From Candidatus Mailhella merdavium (GTDB lineage: Bacteria; Desulfobacterota; Desulfovibrionia; Desulfovibrionales; Desulfovibrionaceae): 38,801 nt of DNA. Within the stretch, counting starts at the first letter, position 1; each line of letters starts with the position of its first letter. The notes beneath the pieces are model-generated. The model had not been told where the DNA came from. It was given only the letters and a program-made list of their open reading frames with translations, and made no database searches. Positions 24,930 to 33,170 of this stretch are shown here, piece after piece. The translations under genes and the position numbers were made by a program. The stretch spans positions 1-38,801 of the forward strand of contig DWXS01000073.1 of assembly GCA_019119045.1 (NCBI GenBank), in the 5' to 3' direction.

Positions 24930-25817
24930 ATGGTCGTCGTTTCCATACTTGTGCTTTTCACTCTGGGCTTTGTTGCCGCTGCGCTGCTGGGTATTTCGTC
25001 AAAATTTCTTGCCGTGGAGGAAGATCCCCGCGTCGAGGCCGTCGTCGAGGTACTGCCGGGGGCGAACTGCGGCGGCTGCGGTTTTGCCGGATGCGAGAAT
25101 TACGCGCAGGCCGTTGTGTCCGATCCTGATGTCCCGGCAGGGCTGTGCGTTGCCGGTGGGGAGGAGACCAGCGTCAGGGTCGGCGATCTGACCGGCAAGG
25201 TCGTTGCGGCCATGGAACCGCAGATATCCTTTCGCCGTTGCGAGAAAATTGACGGCAAGGTTGCCGTGCGCTTTGAATATCAGGGGATGCCTTCCTGTGC
25301 CGCCGCCGCGCTGCTCGGCTCCGGGCAGGGAACGGATCAATGTGCATACTCCTGCCTCGGGCACGGGGACTGCGTGAAGGTATGCCCCTTTGACGCGCTT
25401 TATCTGCGAAATGGGCTGGTGCGCGTCGATCCCTCCCGCTGTACCGGATGCGGCGTGTGTACCAAGGCCTGCCCCCGCAATATTCTGGAAGTCATTCCCC
25501 GGCGCGCCCGTGTGATGGTTTGCTGTTCTACCTGCGACAAGGGCAAAAAGGTCATGGAAATCTGTGAGGCCGGCTGCATCCAGTGCCTCAAATGCAAGAG
25601 AAAGTGCCCTGCGGAAGCCATTTCCGTTGTCGACGGGCATGTGCATGTGGATCAGCAGCGTTGCCTCGGCTATGGAGAAGAATGCGGCATGGCCTGCGCG
25701 GAAGCCTGCGATCGCAAAATCCTGCGTCGGCTTGCTCCTGCTCCCGAAGAAGCGAAGGCCGCCTGCCCGCAGCAAAACAGCGAACAGGAACAGACTCAGG
25801 AACAGAGCGCGCAATAG
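24930..25817 (+). CDS. rnfB: RnfB, multi-Fe-S ferredoxin-like subunit
   Basis: Electron-accepting subunit on the cytoplasmic side, expected to take electrons from ferredoxin. It has an N-terminal membrane helix (3-22) and a Fe-S domain with Cys47, Cys50, Cys55 and Cys73. Two ferredoxin-type 4Fe-4S sites use Cys138-Cys152 and Cys171, Cys174, Cys177, Cys181, and a further Cys-rich part spans Cys216-Cys226 and Cys245-Cys260. The extra C-terminal clusters make it a long RnfB (295 residues), and the last 25 residues are Gln/Glu-rich. AAGGAG precedes the ATG. Confidence 0.95.
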   Translation: MVVVSILVLFTLGFVAAALLGISSKFLAVEEDPRVEAVVEVLPGANCGGCGFAGCENYAQAVVSDPDVPAGLCVAGGEETSVRVGDLTGKVVAAMEPQISFRRCEKIDGKVAVRFEYQGMPSCAAAALLGSGQGTDQCAYSCLGHGDCVKVCPFDALYLRNGLVRVDPSRCTGCGVCTKACPRNILEVIPRRARVMVCCSTCDKGKKVMEICEAGCIQCLKCKRKCPAEAISVVDGHVHVDQQRCLGYGEECGMACAEACDRKILRRLAPAPEEAKAACPQQNSEQEQTQEQSAQ

Positions 25818-25861
25818 CTCTGCACTATGGCTTACCTCACCAAACAACCATGAGAAGCGTT

Positions 25862-26905
25862 ATGATCCGGAAAATATCCCGCCGCCGTTTTCTCCGTGCC
25901 CTGACCTTCGCAGGGGCCGCAGGGGCTTTTGCCGCGCAGCCCGTTTCTTCTCTGGCCGGAGCGATATCGCAGACAGCTCCGGTGTTGACGGAAACCAGAA
26001 TATTAATGGGGACGCTGGTCGCTGTTTCCGTTTCCGACCCTTCGCGCGCCCGCATGGAAGATGCCCTGTATGCCGCCTTTGAGCATATGGAGACGCTGAT
26101 TCCCTTCTTCGATCGCCATGCTGTCGATTCCGTCCTCTCTGTCCTGAATAGGCAGGGAGCTTTGCAGGATGTCCCGCCGGAACTTTCCGCACTTCTGGCG
26201 CGGACGCGGGCCATGTCGGCATTGACGCGGGGCGCGTTCAATCCCACCGTGCAGCCGCTTGTGGATTTCTTCTGCTCGCAGGCTGTTCCGGACGGGAGGC
26301 TGAACATCCCGGAAAGCGCGCTGAACGAAGTGCGCGCGCTGCTGTCGCCGGACGGACGCTCCGGCTGGACTGCCGACAGCAACGGCGTCCGTCTTGAACG
26401 CCGGGGCATGGGTCTGACTCTGGACGGCATCGCCAAGGGAAGAGTCGCCGATCTCGTATCCCGGAAGCTGAAGCAGGAGGGCATGGTCAATCACCTGATA
26501 AACGCCGGAGGGGATATCGTCGCCTCCGGGGAAAAGGCTCCGGGCATTCCCTGGCAGGTCGCCGTTTCCAATCCTTCCTCTCCTCACAGCGGCCATTTCC
26601 GGCACGGAAGACCTTTCGCCCTGAAGGGGAAGGCCCTTGCCACCTCCGGATCGTACGAACATTATTATGATGCGGAGCAGAAGTATAATCATATCATAGA
26701 CGCCGGTACCGGAATCAGTCCTGTGGAAATGGTGAGCGCAAGCGTCATTGCTCCCGACGCCACCGACGCGGACGCGCTGGCTACGGCCTTTTCCGTCATG
26801 CCTCCGCGGGAGAGTCTGAAGCTCGCGGCAACACTGCCCGAATGCGAATGTCTGCTGATTTCCCGGGGCGGACGCATATTCAAAAGTCGGGGCTGGCCTG
26901 CCTGA
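25862..26905 (+). CDS. apbE: ApbE/Ftp FAD:protein FMN transferase, Tat-exported
   Basis: Attaches FMN from FAD to threonine of target flavoproteins in the periplasm; the expected substrate is RnfG Thr162, in the same operon. A twin-arginine signal (RRRFLR near residues 7-12 and an Ala-rich helix to about 25) is followed by the ApbE fold: ILMGTLVAVSV, LTLDGIAKG for flavin and Mg binding, NHLINAGGDI, and TDADALATAF. Length 347. ATG 25862 with GAGAAG upstream is preferred to ATG 25850, which has no ribosome site. It is the last gene (sometimes called rnfF) and is followed by a terminator. Confidence 0.94.
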   Translation: MIRKISRRRFLRALTFAGAAGAFAAQPVSSLAGAISQTAPVLTETRILMGTLVAVSVSDPSRARMEDALYAAFEHMETLIPFFDRHAVDSVLSVLNRQGALQDVPPELSALLARTRAMSALTRGAFNPTVQPLVDFFCSQAVPDGRLNIPESALNEVRALLSPDGRSGWTADSNGVRLERRGMGLTLDGIAKGRVADLVSRKLKQEGMVNHLINAGGDIVASGEKAPGIPWQVAVSNPSSPHSGHFRHGRPFALKGKALATSGSYEHYYDAEQKYNHIIDAGTGISPVEMVSASVIAPDATDADALATAFSVMPPRESLKLAATLPECECLLISRGGRIFKSRGWPA

Positions 26906-26932
26906 TCCCCCCGTAAACAGGCAAACCGACGT

Positions 26933-26981
26933 AAAGGCGGAGAGAGCTGCTCCTGAAGGAGCGGCGTCTTTCCGCCTTTTT
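26933..26981 (+). terminator. Terminator of the Rnf operon
   Basis: AAAGGCGGA pairs with TCCGCCTTT around an inner GCTCC/GGAGC hairpin and runs into TTTTT, 28 nt after the apbE stop. Confidence 0.88.
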
Positions 26982-27759
26982 GTGTTCCGCATGTGTTCCG
27001 CGCCGCATTTTCCGGAACTGCGCTTGGAGGAATAGGGCTTCGGGGGGCGACTTCAGGGTGCGGAGCCGGACTCCCCGCGTGCCTCGCGGCCGTAAATGGG
27101 CCGGGGCGAGCGGAACGAACGGGGGCGTCCGGGGAGAGAAACGCAGGAAAGAGAGAAGAGCGCGGGGAAAGGGGCGAGTGCGGAGCAAATGACGCGGGAG
27201 AGAAGAGGGAGAAGCTGCGGACGAGAAAGCTCGGAGAGCGGGAGGGGATGTCGGCGTACAGGGCGTATCCGGTGAATCTGTGGGCGAATCTGTGGGCGAA
27301 TCCGTGTAGGCGGCCCGCGACTTGCGTCGGAAAAGCCCCGTTTCCTCTTTCCGGCCCCTGCCTTCACCCGTCTTTTCGCCCCTGCTCCCGTATGTCGGGC
27401 GGGTACGAAGAGCATGAAGTTTCTGTGCAAAGAGCAAGGCCATGAAGTGCCGCAAGACCGGCCGCTGGAGCGGGACGCGGCTTCAGAGGCCGGGAAAGCA
27501 TCGGATACGCAGCCGGGCAGGGCCGGACAGCGAGTCGGATATGCAGCCTGATGAACAAACGCCCCGGCAGACCTCAGCCTGCGGGGCGTTCCGGAGCCTT
27601 CTGCTCCGGAAAATATCTGCCGGTCGGGATTCTTGTTCCGACCTGCAACTTCACGTTTCCGCCGGAGCAGCCGCAGGTATGATACGTCTGCTCCGGCGTT
27701 GCGGGTCGGTCTCGCTCTGCCCGACTTCAGAGCGGGTTCAAAACGACGATGCTCCGGCT
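26982..27759. other. Intergenic region between converging rnf and gcv operons
   Basis: No credible gene. Bases 27000-27250 are purine-rich on the plus strand. Hairpin-forming repeats near the gcvPB end are AACGCCCC/GGGGCGTT (27556-27590) and a perfect 10-bp pair, GCCGGAGCAG (27661-27670) with CTGCTCCGGC (27688-27697). One of them may end gcv transcription, but neither has a good T tract. Confidence 0.45.
27274..27309. repeat. Short 12-nt tandem repeat
   Basis: GAATCTGTGGGC occurs twice in tandem (27274-27285, 27286-27297) followed by a diverged third copy. Noncoding; meaning unknown. Confidence 0.6.
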
Positions 27760-29199
27760 TCAGGCTCCCATGTCTTCCGTCAGAATCATCTGACGAGCCG
27801 CCGCCGTTTCATCAAGCCTTCTCACAGGGGTATGAACAGGGGCGTCAAGCAGGGCCTGCGGGTTTTCTCTGCCGGTTTTGACGATGTCTTCCAGCGTGTT
27901 CACCAGTTCGTCAAGCGTTTCTCTGCTTTCCGTTTCCGTGGGTTCGAACATCAGACATTCGTGTACGATGAGCGGAAAATACACGGTGGGCGCATGGATG
28001 CCGCGATCGAGCAGAGCCTTGGCGATATCCAGGGCGCGCATTCCTTCGGGCGCGGAGGCGACGAATTCGTGCATGCACAGCCGTTCGTAGGGAATGTCCA
28101 GCGTTGTTGCGAGTTTTTTGTGCAGATAATTGGCGTTGAGTACGGCGTATTCCGAGGCGCGGCGCAGCCCCTCCCCGCCGAGGCGGAGAATATAGGCATA
28201 GGCCTTGAGGAAGACGGCAAAATTGCCGTAGAAGGGCGCGATGTATCCGATGCTCTTGGGTTTGTCGTAGCTGAGAATGAAGCTGCCGTCCTGCTGTTTT
28301 TCCACGCGGGAGACGGGCAGGAAGGGCACGAGACGCTCGCTCACGCCGACGGGGCCGGAGCCGGGGCCGCCGCCTCCGTGCGGGGTTCCGAAGGTTTTGT
28401 GCAGGTTCAGATGCACAACGTCGAAGCCCACGTCGCCGACGCGCATTTTGCCCATGATCGCGTTCATGTTTGCGCCGTCGTAATAGAGGAGCGCGTCCAC
28501 CCGGCGCAGTTTTTCCACGATGCGGGGGAGGTTGTTTTCAAAAAGACCGAGCGTGTTGGGGCAGGTCATCATCAGAGCGGCAACGCCGTCGTCGAGGGCG
28601 GATTCCAGCTCTTCGGGATCGATGATTCCGTTGTGGGTGGGAATGTTCACCACCTCATAGCCCGCCAGCGTGGCGGAGGCGGGGTTGGTGCCGTGTGCGG
28701 AATCGGGGATGAGGATCTTTGTCTTGTGGTTGCCCTTGTCCCTGTGATAGGCGGCAATGAGCATGACGCCCGTGAACTCTCCGTTGGCGCCCGCCATGGG
28801 CTGGAGCGTGAAGGCTTTCATGCCCGTGATTTCACAGAGCTGCTGCTCGAGTTCCCAGATGACCTGAAGGGCGCCCTGCGTATAATGTCCGGCTCCGCGC
28901 AACTGCGCCATGAGCGGATGCAGGGAGGTGAAGCCCGGCAGTGCGGCCACCTGTTCCATGAACTTGGCATTATATTTCATGGTGCAGGAGCCGAGGGGAT
29001 AAAAGTTTCCGTCCACCGAGAAGTTGAGCCGGGAAAGGCCCGTAAAATGACGCACCACGTCCAGTTCCGACAGTTCGGGCAGACGGGGACGCTGCTTGCG
29101 GAGCAGGGCAGACGGAAGCATGTCGGCCGCCCGCCTGGCAGGAGTGCGCGGCACGACTCCGAGGCGGCCGGGACAGGATTGCGCGAAGACTGTTTTCAT
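27760..29199 (-). CDS. gcvPB: Glycine dehydrogenase (decarboxylating) subunit 2
   Basis: With GcvPA it forms the PLP-dependent P protein of the glycine cleavage system, which decarboxylates glycine and passes the aminomethyl group to the lipoyl arm of GcvH. 479 residues. The PLP-binding Lys268 is in LNLHKTFGTPHGGGGPGSGP, and DSAHGTNPA and DGANMNA are typical. Its ATG overlaps the gcvPA stop by one base (TAATG), so the subunits are translationally coupled. It is the last gene of gcvT-H-PA-PB. Confidence 0.96.
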   Translation of the reverse strand: MKTVFAQSCPGRLGVVPRTPARRAADMLPSALLRKQRPRLPELSELDVVRHFTGLSRLNFSVDGNFYPLGSCTMKYNAKFMEQVAALPGFTSLHPLMAQLRGAGHYTQGALQVIWELEQQLCEITGMKAFTLQPMAGANGEFTGVMLIAAYHRDKGNHKTKILIPDSAHGTNPASATLAGYEVVNIPTHNGIIDPEELESALDDGVAALMMTCPNTLGLFENNLPRIVEKLRRVDALLYYDGANMNAIMGKMRVGDVGFDVVHLNLHKTFGTPHGGGGPGSGPVGVSERLVPFLPVSRVEKQQDGSFILSYDKPKSIGYIAPFYGNFAVFLKAYAYILRLGGEGLRRASEYAVLNANYLHKKLATTLDIPYERLCMHEFVASAPEGMRALDIAKALLDRGIHAPTVYFPLIVHECLMFEPTETESRETLDELVNTLEDIVKTGRENPQALLDAPVHTPVRRLDETAAARQMILTEDMGA

Positions 29200-30542
29200 T
29201 ACATGCCCCCTCTGAGTTCGGAAGCCATCATTTCGCAGAGAATGCCGATTTGTTCGCGGCTGTGTTTTTCCGTACAGGCGACAAGCAGCACGTTGTCCAT
29301 GCCCTTATAGTAGTTCCCGACGGGGAAGCCGGGCACATAGCCCTTTCGCGTCAGTCTGTCGGCAAGCTCATATGCGCTCATGGGCAGTACAATGGCGGCT
29401 TCGTTGCCGAAAGGCGCGTCGTTGAGCCGGGCGACGCCGGGAATGGCGGTCAGTCTGTCGAGGGCATAGCGCAGGTTTTCCATGCCCAGTTCCGCCGTGC
29501 GGATCAGCCCTTCCGGCCCCAGCAGCGACATGTGGATGAGGCTGCGAAGCGCGCACAAGGCCTGATTGGAACAGATGTTTGAGGTCGCCTTGCTTCTCCG
29601 GATATGCTGTTCTCTGGCCTGAAGGGTCAGCACATAGCCCGTTTTTCCGTCCACATCGTGCGTCCGGCCGACGATACGGCCCGGCATCTGACGCACCAGA
29701 GCCTTGCGGCAGGCCATGATCCCGAGGTAGGGGCCGCCGAAGGAAAGGGGCATCCCCAGTTCCTGCCCGTCGGCCACGGCGATGTCCGCGCCCATTTCGC
29801 CCGGAGTTTTCAGCACGGACTGCATGACCGGATAGACGGAAATGACGCCGAGCGCACCCTGCGTTCCGGCATGGGCGAACAGTTCGCTGTAATCGTCGAC
29901 CGCGCCGAAGAAGCCGGGATTCTGAACGACGACGGCGGCGCACTTTCCGTCGATTGCCGCCATGAGGGCATCCTTGTCGCTCGTGCCGTTTTTGTGCGGA
30001 ACGACGACGATTTCACAGTCCTGATTGGCCGTGTATGTGGACAGCATGACCCGCCATATGGGGTTCACGCATTCGTCGACAACCAGTTTCCGCCGCCGGG
30101 TCTGACGGAAGGACATCATGCAGGCTTCAAACAGGGCGGAACCGCCGTCATAGACGGAGGCGTTCGCCACGTCCATGTCCAGCAGGCGGCAGACCGAAGT
30201 CTGGAATTCAAAAATGGCCTGAAGCGTTCCCTGCGAAACTTCCGGCTGATAGGGGGTGTATGCGGTCAGAAATTCCCCCCGCGAGGCAAGGGCGTCGACG
30301 GCGGAAGGAATGTGATGATCATAAAATCCTGCGCCCAGAAAGCTGACCACGTTGGTATGGTTGGCCGCAGCCAGACTGTTCAGTCTGGCGCAGACGTCCA
30401 TTTCGCTGAGTCCGGCGGGCAGATTGAAGCCGGCGGGGCGCATGTCGGGCGTAATATCGGCAAAAAGATCGTCCAGAGTCTTTACGCCGACGACATCGAG
30501 CATCGCTCTGGTTTCTTCTTCCGTATGCGGAATATACGGCAT
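29199..30542 (-). CDS. gcvPA: Glycine dehydrogenase (decarboxylating) subunit 1
   Basis: N-terminal half of the split P protein, 447 residues. MPYIPHTEEETRAML and FLGAGFYDHHIP (around residues 70-81) are typical, as are YTPYQPEVSQGTLQ and SNICSNQALCAL. ATG 30542 has AAGGA upstream; in-frame codons further upstream are not family-like. A 22-bp perfect palindrome lies in the gap before it, just upstream of the ribosome site. Confidence 0.95.
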   Translation of the reverse strand: MPYIPHTEEETRAMLDVVGVKTLDDLFADITPDMRPAGFNLPAGLSEMDVCARLNSLAAANHTNVVSFLGAGFYDHHIPSAVDALASRGEFLTAYTPYQPEVSQGTLQAIFEFQTSVCRLLDMDVANASVYDGGSALFEACMMSFRQTRRRKLVVDECVNPIWRVMLSTYTANQDCEIVVVPHKNGTSDKDALMAAIDGKCAAVVVQNPGFFGAVDDYSELFAHAGTQGALGVISVYPVMQSVLKTPGEMGADIAVADGQELGMPLSFGGPYLGIMACRKALVRQMPGRIVGRTHDVDGKTGYVLTLQAREQHIRRSKATSNICSNQALCALRSLIHMSLLGPEGLIRTAELGMENLRYALDRLTAIPGVARLNDAPFGNEAAIVLPMSAYELADRLTRKGYVPGFPVGNYYKGMDNVLLVACTEKHSREQIGILCEMMASELRGGM

Positions 30543-30560
30543 GGCGGGTATCCTTTGCGA

Positions 30561-30582
30561 CAGGCCCGCCGCGGCGGGCCTG
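30561..30582 (-). promoter_or_regulatory. Perfect 22-bp GC-rich palindrome between gcvH and gcvPA
   Basis: CAGGCCCGCCG and its exact complement form an uninterrupted palindrome 25 nt after the gcvH stop region and 18 nt before the gcvPA start. With no T tract it is more likely an mRNA stabilising or processing hairpin that sets the relative output of gcvH than a terminator. Confidence 0.55.
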
Positions 30583-30606
30583 AGACGGTTGGTGCTTCCG
30601 GGTGAA

Positions 30607-30981
30607 CTATTCCTGACAGACGCTCTCATATTCGGCCGCGGAAAGCAGACCGGAGGGCGCGGAGGAGAGCCGGACCCGTACCATCCAGCCCTGTTCGTAG
30701 GGAGACTGATTCACGACTTCCGGAGAGTCGTTCAGAACTTCGTTGACGGCCACGACTTCTCCGGACACGGGCGAATACAGATCGCTGGCGGCCTTGACCG
30801 ATTCCACGGCGCCCATTTCCTGACCTGCGGCAAGCGTATCTCCCACGGCGGGCAGTTCTACATAGGTGATGTCGCCGAGCGCATGCTGCGCATGATCCGT
30901 GATGCCGATGACGGCTTCTTCGCCTTCCACGCGCACCCATTCATGAGTTTTGGCATACAGAATATCGGTGGGATTGTTCAT
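30607..30981 (-). CDS. gcvH: Glycine cleavage system H protein
   Basis: Small lipoyl carrier that shuttles the aminomethyl intermediate between P, T and L proteins. The 124-residue sequence has the lipoylated Lys63 in [12 protein letters not shown] and the HEWVRVEG and [13 protein letters not shown] blocks. GGAG precedes the ATG at 30981. A hairpin (GACGCC/GGCGTC, 31004-31029) lies between gcvT and this gene. Confidence 0.96.
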   Translation of the reverse strand: MNNPTDILYAKTHEWVRVEGEEAVIGITDHAQHALGDITYVELPAVGDTLAAGQEMGAVESVKAASDLYSPVSGEVVAVNEVLNDSPEVVNQSPYEQGWMVRVRLSSAPSGLLSAAEYESVCQE

Positions 30982-31003
30982 GCGTATTCTCCATGAAAAG
31001 TTC

Positions 31004-31029
31004 GACGCCCCCGCAGAAGAGGAGGCGTC
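31004..31029 (-). promoter_or_regulatory. Hairpin in the gcvT-gcvH gap
   Basis: GACGCC and GGCGTC arms, 14 nt apart, lie 11 nt past the gcvT stop and 23 nt before the gcvH start. No T tract follows. Confidence 0.4.
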
Positions 31030-31039
31030 AGGTTGGGAT

Positions 31040-32125
31040 TTAGTTGAATTTTATACGGGCCGTTCCCTTTTTGTAGAAGGGCAGATCCGTTCTGGCGGCA
31101 GGCAGGGAGCTGCGCCCCGCAAGAAGGCTGAAGGCGTCGTGATGGGCGTATTCCTTATCGACATAGGCCAGAGCCACCGCGTGCCCGAGCGAAGGCGCAA
31201 AGGAACCGCTCGTGACCTTGCCGATGACCTCGCCGCTGCCGGGCAGGGTGACGGAATCTCCGTTCCGGACGGTTCTGCGCCCTTCAAGCGCAAGAGGAAT
31301 GAGGCACTGTTTTCTGATCTCTCCGGCGTGTTCGTGTCCCACATAGGGGGCCGTGCTGCTGAGCATGGCTCCCATGCCCGCTTCCGCCGGGGTATGTTCG
31401 GTATCCAGCTCGTGCCCGTACAGGGCCAGACCGCATTCCAGACGCAGGGTGTCGCGCGCGCCGAGTCCGGCGGGCTTGACGCGGGGATCGTCCAGAAGCG
31501 CGCACCAGAGAGCCTCCGTCATGTCCCGCGGCGGATAGAGTTCGTATCCCAGTTCCCCCGTATAGCCGGTGCGGCTCACGCGCAGGGGCTTTCCCTGAAA
31601 TTCGCATTCCCGGAAGGAAAAATAGCCGAGAGAATGAAAATCCTGCCCCAGCAGCTTTTCCAGAACCTCAATGGATTTCGGCCCCTGCAAGTCGACCTTC
31701 CCCATTTCCGGAGAGATGTCCCGCACCATGCCGGGCACGCGCGCGGACAGGGCGGCAAAATCGCTTTCCGCACAGGCGGCGTTGACCACCAGGAAAAAGC
31801 GGTCTTGGGCCAGCCTGTAGACAATGAGGTCGTCAAGCACGCCGCCCCGTTCATTCAGCAGGAAGCCGTAACGGCATCTGCCCTCCCGAAGCGTGTCCAG
31901 ATTATGGGTCACGGCGAGGGAGAGCTTTTCCGCAGCGTTTTCTCCCTCAAGCATGAACTGCCCCATGTGGCAGATATCAAAAACGGAAGCCCCGGTTCTG
32001 GTATGAGCGTGTTCTGCCAGAATTCCTTCGTACTGGATGGGCATGTTCCATCCGGCGAAAGGAGCCATGCTCGCCCCGTGGCTTTTGTGCCAGGCGGCTA
32101 ATGGTGTTTCTCGCGTTTCGGACAC
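31040..32125 (-). CDS. gcvT: Aminomethyltransferase, glycine cleavage T protein
   Basis: Transfers the methylene group from the H protein to tetrahydrofolate and releases ammonia. I choose GTG 32125: AAGGAG lies seven nt upstream and the resulting 361 residues match family length (E. coli 364); an ATG at 32215 would add 30 unrelated residues. Landmarks are [38 protein letters not shown] and [15 protein letters not shown]. It is the first gene of the leftward gcv operon. I see no glycine riboswitch upstream. Confidence 0.94.
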   Translation of the reverse strand: MSETRETPLAAWHKSHGASMAPFAGWNMPIQYEGILAEHAHTRTGASVFDICHMGQFMLEGENAAEKLSLAVTHNLDTLREGRCRYGFLLNERGGVLDDLIVYRLAQDRFFLVVNAACAESDFAALSARVPGMVRDISPEMGKVDLQGPKSIEVLEKLLGQDFHSLGYFSFRECEFQGKPLRVSRTGYTGELGYELYPPRDMTEALWCALLDDPRVKPAGLGARDTLRLECGLALYGHELDTEHTPAEAGMGAMLSSTAPYVGHEHAGEIRKQCLIPLALEGRRTVRNGDSVTLPGSGEVIGKVTSGSFAPSLGHAVALAYVDKEYAHHDAFSLLAGRSSLPAARTDLPFYKKGTARIKFN

Positions 32126-32842
32126 GGAAGACTCCTTGAAAAAAGTGTCTGTTAACTCCCTTTCTGATACGGCAGAAACGTGCCGGAGTAAACAGGCCAG
32201 CCGTTTATAGGACACATGTTCGGAAAATATCTAGCCTGGGGCCTTCACGCGCTCATGCCGCAAGATCAGGCACAAGATCAGACGCAAGGCTCGGCGCAGG
32301 CGGGAGAACGTGGCGGCCGCACAGGGGGAGGACACTGCGCCTCGCCTCCTCCTGTATTGCCGTCGAGAGAAGCGTCCGCACCGTGCGAGAAGAGCGGCAT
32401 ATATACGAAGAGGACGGAAAGAGACGGCTTTTCGGAGGCTTGTCCGCTCCGGGAGCGTCATGCCCGTGCCCCAAGCCCTTTGCGCGAGCCGGAGTATGGC
32501 CGTGCCGCTCCGGCAGGCTTGCGGCATCTGCGCCATGAAGGCTTCGGGCAAGCCCTGACGCGCTCCCGTTGCGGCGTTCTCCGGCATATTCCGGCTGAAG
32601 GGCGTTTTTTTGCGAACGAAGCTCACGAACGATCGCAGAAAAAGGCCCTTGAAAACGCGGTATTGTGATGGAACAGCTTCTCGGGCCGGATTTTTCTGTC
32701 TTTCGTTGCGTATGCCATATGCGGCGCATGAGCCGTATGCGCCTGCCCTGTACAGACGCGCAGAGCGGCGGGCGCAACACAAGACACGGTTCATGTTTTG
32801 CCGTATGGAACTCCGCAGACGCGGGGGAGGCTGCCTGAGCCT
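32126..32842. other. Intergenic region upstream of gcvT
   Basis: 717 nt with no credible gene; frames on both strands are low-information. Degenerate 12-nt repeats (CAAGATCAGRCR type, three copies) occur near 32262-32300. The gcv promoter should be here, but I see only the weak TATAAA near 32205 without a -35. No glycine-riboswitch core recognised. Confidence 0.45.
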
Positions 32843-33148
32843 CTATTCGGAATCGTCTTCTTCCTGAAGGGCGTCGTGTACGGCGTCGGTAAAGATGCCG
32901 TAGGCAACGCGTTCGATTGCCGCTTCCGGTTCGTAGGTGAACACGGTATCGGGAATTTCCTCCGAGTGTTCGCAGTAGTCGTCGAAACGGGCGGTATATT
33001 CGCTTATCAGACGTCCTACCTCCCGCACGATGGGATCTTCCGGCTCGTCGTCTTCGCTTTCGTCGCTTTCTTCATAGCGATCGAGAGCCGCAAGTATTTC
33101 TTCCTCACTCAGATTCAGAAAATCTGCTCCGGCTTTGACCTGATTCAT
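32843..33148 (-). CDS. Small acidic hypothetical protein
   Basis: A 101-residue, strongly acidic protein (Glu/Asp-rich at about 24-39 and the C-terminal tail), probably helical, with no signal peptide, membrane segment or recognised domain. GGAG stands six nt before its ATG. It starts 22 nt after the DsbD-like gene and shares its strand, so cotranscription is likely. Its codon pattern and ribosome site make a real gene likely; function unknown. Confidence 0.72.
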   Translation of the reverse strand: MNQVKAGADFLNLSEEEILAALDRYEESDESEDDEPEDPIVREVGRLISEYTARFDDYCEHSEEIPDTVFTYEPEAAIERVAYGIFTDAVHDALQEEDDSE

Positions 33149-33170
33149 ATCCGCTCCGTAGTGTCAATCG

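Noticed and set aside
27274-27309. CRISPR-like repeat array
   Set aside because: Units are only 12 nt, directly adjacent and without spacers; no cas genes in the window.
27442-29310. 622-codon plus-strand frame opposite gcvPB
   Set aside because: Antisense shadow; gcvPB on the minus strand has every expected motif.
29604-30605. 333-codon plus-strand frame opposite gcvPA
   Set aside because: Antisense shadow of gcvPA.
30950-32101. 383-codon plus-strand frame opposite gcvT
   Set aside because: Antisense shadow of gcvT.
32216-32668. 150-codon plus-strand frame and overlapping minus-strand frames upstream of gcvT
   Set aside because: Frames on both strands are Arg/Pro/Ala-rich and mutually exclusive; none has a good ribosome site or recognisable protein.
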